Of a DNA stretch of 64,000 nt, positions 58,268-64,000 are shown piece after piece. A model generated the notes under the pieces. That model saw only the letters and a list, made by a program, of their open reading frames with translations. It did not search any database and was not told where the DNA came from. Numbering within the stretch: position 1 is the first letter of the stretch; every line of letters starts with the position of its first letter. The DNA comes from Eonycteris spelaea (Eukaryota > Chordata > Mammalia > Chiroptera > Pteropodidae): NCBI GenBank assembly GCA_003508835.1, contig PUFA01000077.1:5470001-5534000 (forward strand). The letters are read 5' to 3'. The position numbers were made by a program, and so were the translations under genes.

Positions 58268-58495
58268 CCGCCGCTCGCTCGCTCCAGCATAAGTAATTGT
58301 TGCCTCCCTTTGACTTTTCAGTCCTGGTGATGGTAATGGCTTCATACTATTGGTAACCCTGAGATCTTGCAGTATGCTCTATTAATTCCCTTAAACCCTG
58401 CTTACATCTTTATAAACAGTCTCTGTATTAAACTCTCCTCAATTCCCCAACTTGAATGAGCATCATTTTCTTGTTCTCCTTGACATATTTATCCA
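57930..58495 (+). repeat. LTR-like repeat family copy 1, with CT microsatellite
   Basis: The 3' part reads 'gtcctggtgatggtaatggc', 'ccttaaaccctgcttacatc', 'tttataaacagtctctgta', 'ttaaactctcctcaattcc', a layout I know from a common mammalian LTR-like repeat. A second, more decayed copy of the same family is at 60030-60715. The family name is not certain. The 5' part (57930-58190) is assigned only by continuity. Confidence 0.5.
58194..58278 (+). repeat. (CT)n microsatellite with CGCT tail
   Basis: About 27 uninterrupted TC units to 58247, a TTT interruption, about 9 more, then CGCT units. Overlapping Ser-Leu and Arg-Glu repeat frames on the two strands are artefacts. Confidence 0.97.
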
Positions 58496-59705
58496 TTAGC
58501 TAGTTAATTCGTGGAAAACAGCACCCTAGCTTCCTAAGTCCAAAATACAGAGGCAGAGAATTGGTTTTAATTTATTTCTGCCTTTTTCTACTTATAATTT
58601 CCTCTCTCCTAAGTGTCTACCCCAATAGTTCCTTTCAGTCATGGTTTCCTAATCATGGTCAGATGCTAAATATTCAATTAACTGCAAACCTAAAATGTCA
58701 CTTAACCTTTTGACAGTTGAATCATCTGTTAGAATTCCTTTTCTTTCTTTCCAGAATGGCCTTTCTACTTCCTTCTCTCTGTGATTGCCAACACTAGCCA
58801 TTCTCCCGTTCCTCCTTATTGACTGGCCCCCAGTTTTGTGCCAGTAGAAGGCAGTGGTGTACTCAGGGAAGAAGCTCCCAGGCCCAAGGAGGGGTCATAA
58901 TTGTCCTAGGCCAATCATTGTAATCCTTTCCTCTTTTCCAGTGACTGTTTGAAGTAGTTGGCCATAGGACATGATCTGGGCTATGATAACTGAAGCGGGG
59001 ATCTGTGGAAGAATAGAAAAAGCAGAATTTTAGCAGAGATGCTCCTTCTGAAGAAAAAGATACAAAGGAGACAATGTTCCCTTACTTCCGCCCTCCCTGA
59101 CTTTGATGTTGCTACTTGAAGATGTGGTGTCTGGAATTTAGTCAGTCATCTTTTAACCAAGAGGGGGAAATCGTCAAGAGAATTAGAGAAAAGCTGACCC
59201 AAAGTCCTGACATCTCTGAGCTTCTGAATTAGCCCCCTCAAACCCACTCCTCCAAATTTCTTGGTACATGAGGAAATAAACCTCCCTATAGTAATCACTC
59301 TTTGATTACTCTGTTGCTTGTGACAAAAAGAGTATTACCCCAAACTAGCTACGTTTCCACTATACAGGCATATTCCTCTTACCTATTTCCCTGTTCAAGG
59401 CAGCTGGCAGCTCTGTATGACCTCAAGTGTGTTTTGAAAATCCCAAGGGAAAAACACGGAGATGAGGGAACCACAAGGAGTCCTCTTTATGCGAGGACCT
59501 ACGGTCCCACACCGGTAAGACTCTGGCTTTCTAATCCAAAATTCATGGCTTCAAGTTTTCATCTTTCTTTATATAAATGAGGCCGATCTGTTCTGCAAAT
59601 ATTAACATCGGAGACCAAAACCAGGGGCTGGCAGTGGCTTTCTGCTGCTTTATCTGGACCAAACATATAGAAATTTTTAAATAACTAGAAGTAACTCATT
59701 GCACT
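58495..59705. other. No recognised feature
   Basis: About 1.2 kb with no confident repeat or gene. The plus frame at 59302-59580 is domainless. Confidence 0.45.
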
Positions 59706-59709
59706 GGAT

Positions 59710-60005
59710 AGGATTAGGTTTGGCAGCAAATGACAAAACAAATAACCGTGGATCAAACGAAATAGAAATGCGTTTCCTTTTCATGTGAATGAAGGCTTAG
59801 GTGGAGCCTCCCTGATCATCAGACCCTGCTAAATTCCTTCTGACTGTTCTTCGATCCACAACATGTACTTCGACCTTGTGCTCCTCCAATATTTCTGCTT
59901 CGATTCCAGTCATCCCATCTGCATTCTCAGTGGGGAAAAGGAGAAGTGAGAGGCAAGCACACCTCACTTCTTTAAGGATGCTACGCAGAGTAGCGAATCC
60001 ACTCA
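59710..60005. repeat. Probable old interspersed repeat (family uncertain)
   Basis: 'attaggtttggcagcaaatg', 'ctccctgatcatcagaccc', 'cccatctgcattctcagt', 'acctcacttctttaagga' resemble the order of a widespread mammalian repeat of 'ggctgctggagctcc' type. Too diverged to name. Opposing frames over it are shadows. Confidence 0.35.
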
Positions 60006-60029
60006 AAGCTGTAAATCATGCTGGATATT

Positions 60030-60715
60030 TTCTGTTTGTTCCTGAAACCTCCATTCTCCACCCTTTTCTACACCGTTTTGTGCTTTGGGGGGTTTACCCG
60101 GATGGATTCCATCAATGGGTTCCCTTGTCTTCTGGCTCCTGCGGAGTGTGACCAGGAGACTACATACTCACGAGAGAGAGAGAATGGAGAATGAGGTTGG
60201 GGGATCTATTTCCCCAGCTTGTTCCCTGCCAAGTCGCGAGGGGTTAGCTCTATCCCTCTTTCTGGTACACAAGTGGGAATGATCTACTTCGGCTTGCAAA
60301 TAATAAAGGGTCTGTAGATAATTTAAAAGTAATAAACCAACTAAAAGTCACATTTTATAATTATCATGAGCAGACAATTGTAAACAATGTCAGTGATAAA
60401 CCGTCCTCCTGCCGGACACAGACCACTCCCAACATTACCTCTCCCCAGTGGTAGCCACTGCCTCTCCCAAGGGCCCTGTCAATCATCTCTCTCCACACAC
60501 TGACTCTCTCCAGGTTTGGTAACCAGTCCTCCCTTTTGCCCCCCAGGCCTAGGGGTAGAAACGGTCCCCTGCGTATTCTCCTCTGGGCTTCCCAAACTTA
60601 AACACGCACCTTTGGAAACAATCACTTTAGCAAACCCTGGTTAATTATCCAGTCTGAGTGTGTCATGTACTTCTTGTTGGCACCTTGGCTAATCCCACCC
60701 AGCATCAAAAAAGCC
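60030..60715 (+). repeat. LTR-like repeat family copy 2, interrupted
   Basis: First part: 'cggatggattccatcaatgg' region through 'gttagctctatccctctt' (to about 60285). Second part: 'ccaggcctaggggtagaaac', 'aaacacgcacctttggaaac', 'gtctgagtgtgtcatgta' (about 60400-60715). About 100 bp of AT-rich sequence (60290-60395) separates them. It is the same family as 57930-58495. Confidence 0.5.
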
Positions 60716-61380
60716 TTTATTCTGAAGTGGTCATAAGCCAAGACAAAATTTAGAGGTTTTTATTGATTAGGGAAAAGGGAGGGGGGAGCGTAAACCAGAT
60801 ATTAGGAGAAGAATAGTCTCTGCTAACCTCGACAAATAATTTTCCCTTTCTGAACTTGGAGATCACAGATCTACCAAATGAAAACACTCATGATTGTTCC
60901 CAGCCATAAATCTTCCATTCTTGTAACCACTTTTGCTACTTACTTCCCTCCGAGGAAACTTTCAAGGAAACCATTGAATGGGTGTCACTGAACAGTGTAT
61001 TCAAATGGCTGCCCTAAAGCCAAGTAGAAGGAATTTGATTCAGTCCTAACCTCTACCTCTACTAGAGGTTGTATTCACAACCTCACCTACTGACCAGTCA
61101 GAACGACATCCTGCCCAGCTAGAACAGACCCTGTCGGCTGCGCCATTCCAGAGCACATCTTTCCCTAGAACAGCTGAAGGAAAAGCAACTTGGCCTCATC
61201 CCTGCACCCACAGTCTCTGGGCACCTCCTAATCCCATAATTGCTCTGTGAAGTCAGGCCTGTCTACACCAGCCCATCCTGGGTGCTGAGCTGGATCAGCT
61301 TCCACACCAGAAACTCAAGTTGACAGCTCCTATTTCTTAACCACGAACTCCAGCCAGCACTCACTTTTAGCTTGTCAGCA
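60715..61380. other. No recognised feature
   Basis: No gene or named repeat recognised. Confidence 0.45.
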
Positions 61381-61725
61381 TCCACACAGCCACTGCCTTG
61401 TGGTACTTGTTTTATTCAGGGCAAGACGATGTTTAGAGGCAATAAAATGGCATGGGATAAACAATTAATTGGAGCACCTTCATTTCTCTCCTTACCTCTC
61501 AAATAAAGTACCTAGTAAATGTGGATTTCATTGTATTATTACAAAACAGTCTGCCCTGGGAGAGCATTTGAGAGCAGTCCCCACAAGGCAATGAGAGGTG
61601 CTTTTCAAAGCCATGTGTCACTGTCATGGCAATCGGCACACAGGCCCCTTTGTGCAGGAGTCCTGCTAAGTGGCCCAGAGAGCAGGGCTTCCTGTGAGTG
61701 GGCTGCTGGCTGTTTGCTCGTTGCT
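61380..61725. promoter_or_regulatory. Candidate conserved non-coding element
   Basis: About 340 bp free of repeat signatures. It contains a forkhead-plus-homeodomain-like string 'gataaacaattaattgg' (about 61458-61474) and balanced composition. The opposing frames at 61519-61740 and 61605-61838 lack domains. Regulatory role is inferred only. Confidence 0.3.
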
Positions 61726-61892
61726 ACAACAAGCCCCTGAAAGAACTTCCCTGGTGGCCGATGTTCGAAGTCCCCACAAATCTGAATGCGTGTCTCAGTT
61801 CTCCCTGTGGTTGACTGGAAATGCCAAGCTCTTCCCAAAGTGAGACAAAGCCTTCGAGAGGGAAACGTCGAGGGTGAGTTTTGTTTTCACTG

Positions 61893-62058
61893 ATCTAATC
61901 ACCTCTATTCTTCACAAGAGCCCAGTGAAGTAAGTGTGACTGTCCTCATCCACAGAAAAGGAAGCTGAGGCTCAGAGAGGCAAGTAACTCTGTGGCCCCA
62001 CATAAGCTGGGAGGCAGCAGAGTTGGCCTGACCCCAAAGCTGCATCACACAGTCCCCA
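61893..62058 (-). repeat. MIR SINE
   Basis: 'tcacctctattcttcacaag', 'gtcctcatccacagaaaag', 'gaagctgaggctcagagagg', 'caagtaactctgtggcccc', 'gcagcagagttggcctgac'. Well-preserved antisense MIR. Confidence 0.9.
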
Positions 62059-62335
62059 CCTGTGAGCACATTTTCCAGAACCATGCTGAGGGCCAGACGT
62101 GAGGTCTATAGATACCGACCCTCAGCTCTGGCCTCCACGGGTTAAAGTGGGCATGCAGCAGACCAAGTTGGTACCTTGAAGAAGAAGAAGATTATATCAC
62201 GGTAGCATCATGCCAGTGCAAGCCGGCTGCCTGTGCCAGGTAATCATCAGCAGAGGATGGGAGCTGTGACTAGTTGGGTTAATGGATTTCATTTTGCTAA
62301 TGACAATCCCTTTGAAAACGTGGTGGGTAGAACAA
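62058..62335. other. No recognised feature
   Basis: No gene or named repeat seen. Confidence 0.45.
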
Positions 62336-62339
62336 CCAC

Positions 62340-62758
62340 GACTTATTATTCTCATGATCTGTGCTTTCACCAGAGGTTCTTGTGTATCATGGTGCGTCCA
62401 CTGTTGTCACTCAGGCGGTGGGTGCAGCCAGTGGATGGCTGAGATGGTTTGGAAGTTCCCAGAGGCTTCTCTCAAGGGTCTGGGCTGTGGTGCTGCCCGT
62501 CAGCTTCAGTTCTTTTTCAGGTGTTGTGTTTTAGCCTCCAGAGTCTCTCCACATACTCTCTCTCTCTCTCCTGGAGGATAGCTAGGACTTCCTCACAGTG
62601 TAGTAGCTGGTTCTGAGCAAATAAAAGCAGAAGCCCCCAGACTTCTAAGGGTGAGTCTCAGAACTGGCACTGTGTCACTTCTGCCGTATTCCAGTTAAAG
62701 CAAATCGCTGGCCAGCCCCCGATTCAAGGACAATGGAAACAGACTCCATTTCTAAGTG
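62340..62758 (-). mobile_element. MaLR-type LTR (antisense)
   Basis: Antisense order: 'ggcggtgggtgcagccag', 'ctggttctgagcaaataaa', 'agcagaagcccccagacttc', 'ggcactgtgtcacttctgcc', 'gtattccagttaaagcaa', 'ccccgattcaaggacaatg'. It matches the complement of an ERVL-MaLR LTR by layout. It includes a short (CT)n at 62558-62571. Frames here are shadows. Confidence 0.5.
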
Positions 62759-63025
62759 GAAGGAGCGAAGTGTACACAGAGAAAGGAGGGTCTGTCGGCA
62801 GTCTCTTTTAGAGAAAATCTGCCACAGTGGATGTGCTCACGGTTCCCCTTGCAGACGCCAGAAGCCCTGCAGAGGCAGTGGGGAGCGGGACTTCTCTGCA
62901 GCAGCATGGTGAGCAGACCTCATTTAGAATATCAATTCTGAGTGCCCATGGCTGCCTGGGATCACACTGAAGAAAATTCCGAATAGCACCTGGCTCCAGC
63001 AGGAAGGAGTTCCTCAACCGAGACA
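62758..63025. other. No recognised feature
   Basis: Opposing frames at 62756-62941 and 62808-63038 lack domains. Confidence 0.45.
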
Positions 63026-63026
63026 T

Positions 63027-63152
63027 CCATTCATTCATTCCTCCTTTGCTTCAAACAATAGTCATTGAACACCTGTCTGTGCTAAGCACTCTTCTAGATG
63101 CTGGGAACAAAGCTGAGCCATGGAGAGAAAAAGAACAGTGAGGACACACTCC
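63027..63152 (-). repeat. L2 LINE 3' end
   Basis: 'cattcattcattcctcc', 'gtcattgaacacctgtctgt', 'gctaagcactcttctagatg', 'ctgggaacaaagctgagcc': the antisense L2 terminus, well preserved. Confidence 0.88.
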
Positions 63153-63294
63153 GAACCCCTGAAGCCAGCCATACCTGGAGTCGAGCAAGACCTGCAGTGA
63201 ACTGTAACTAGAGCAAGACCCACCAGTATTGTGAGTTGATAGATTTCATTTTTCTTAAGCTGGTTCACATTGCCATCCGCCTCTGGAAGCTGAA

Positions 63295-63435
63295 AGATTC
63301 CCAATTCACACTTCCTATTATAAATGAAGGAACTGAGATGCCAAGAAACCAATTAACTCGAACAACTTCACACGTACAGTAAACAGCAGAGCTGCACTTC
63401 TACCGAGGTTAGCTCCGTGTGCTCTCCACCACACT
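63295..63435 (-). repeat. MIR SINE fragment
   Basis: 'cctattataaatgaaggaac', 'tgagatgccaagaaaccaat', 'acagtaaacagcagagctgc', 'acttctaccgaggttagctc'. Confidence 0.65.
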
Positions 63436-64000
63436 CCACAGCGCCCTGGAGTCTCTTGTTCTCCTGGTCCCTGTCACGGGCAGTGATTTTTCAGACATGC
63501 CTGTTCCCACTTGGGCCACAAACGCCTTCCGATTACAGATCCCACTGGAGAGACATTCCCATGGAACCCTCCTACCCTCTTACACTGCCTTTTGTCATGC
63601 ACGTACTTTGTCTCAATCTCTGAAAGCTGGTTTTCACAACCAAAACAACTCAAAGAAGTAGGAGCTGTGACTGTGTAGTAAAGACAGGAAAATAAATCTT
63701 GCCGATTTGGGATACAGCTACAAGACAAATTTCCACAATAGCCCTTGGAGTAAATGACAAGCTCCATTCTCACTGATGGCAGAATGCCATATTGCAACAA
63801 TGGTTTCAACTCAAGTAGCCTGCTGGGAGGGCAGTGTTGGTGATGCTTCTTGAAAAATCCTTTTAAAAGATGCAATGCGCTTTTGCATTTGCCAATTGGG
63901 TTTTTTTTCTAAAGGAAGAAAATGTCACACAGAAAAAATGAGATGACTTTTGAAAACTTGAACAATGATAACCATTGATAAGAGCATGAATCATAGTGTA
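63435..64000. other. No recognised feature
   Basis: Overlapping frames at 63417-63661 (plus) and 63474-63875 (minus, 133 codons) have no recognised domain. No repeat could be named. Confidence 0.45.

Noticed and set aside
57921..58345. Ser-Leu and Arg-Glu repeat proteins on opposite strands
   Set aside because: Both are translations of the CT microsatellite.

Overview
The window is vertebrate nuclear DNA from a placental mammal, with no protein-coding gene I can support. It is moderately AT-rich, poor in CpG, and full of diverged interspersed repeats: MIR SINEs, L2 and L3/CR1 LINEs, MaLR-type LTRs, hAT DNA-transposon remnants and 5'-truncated L1 tails. That mix is found only in mammals. Several L1 3' ends (around 13.5-13.9 kb, 23.1-23.4 kb and 50.3-50.7 kb) have the 3' UTR type I associate with bats: tails ending in text like 'ttaaccaatatcacccca' or its reverse complement. 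A bat is therefore my best guess, by pattern recall and not by database comparison. No tRNA-derived bat SINE and no recent whole transposon is visible.

Layout. 0-3 kb holds MIR and L2 fragments, an ERV1-like LTR remnant (about 0.7-1.1 kb) and L1 tails. 3-9 kb holds a possible second LTR, a long L2 fragment, MIRs, and a repeat-poor stretch at 7.8-8.1 kb that looks like conserved non-coding DNA. 9.4-11 kb has an inverted repeat made of two copies of an L1 3' segment. 12-18 kb is MIR-rich, with a bat-type L1 tail and a purine tandem duplication. 18-23 kb is mostly unrecognised. 23-30 kb has an L1 tail, an L3/CR1 relic, L2 pieces and hAT remnants. 30-36 kb has MIRs, an enhancer-like stretch at 31.6-31.95 kb and two MLT1 LTRs in inverted orientation. 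37-45 kb has simple repeats, a hAT element with recognisable ends, MIRs and a C-rich 21-22 bp minisatellite. 45-51 kb has another MaLR-type LTR, MIRs, a near-perfect hairpin beside a GGAA microsatellite, and an L1 flanked by a target-site duplication. 51-64 kb has TA, GGAT and CT microsatellites, MIR clusters, two copies of one LTR-like repeat family, another MaLR-type LTR and final L2/MIR fragments.

Coding content. The longest open frame is 151 codons (35359-35814, minus). The others are shorter, overlap on both strands, often lie inside repeats, and have low-complexity or non-domain translations. I see no multi-exon gene, processed pseudogene, tRNA, rRNA, snRNA, CRISPR or viral coding frame. 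The simplest reading is an intergenic gene desert or the inside of a long intron. Function, if any, is most likely cis-regulatory in the repeat-poor blocks. I did not find a previously undescribed gene system. The best leads are structural: the inverted L1 duplication, the C-rich minisatellite, the long hairpin, and three candidate conserved elements.
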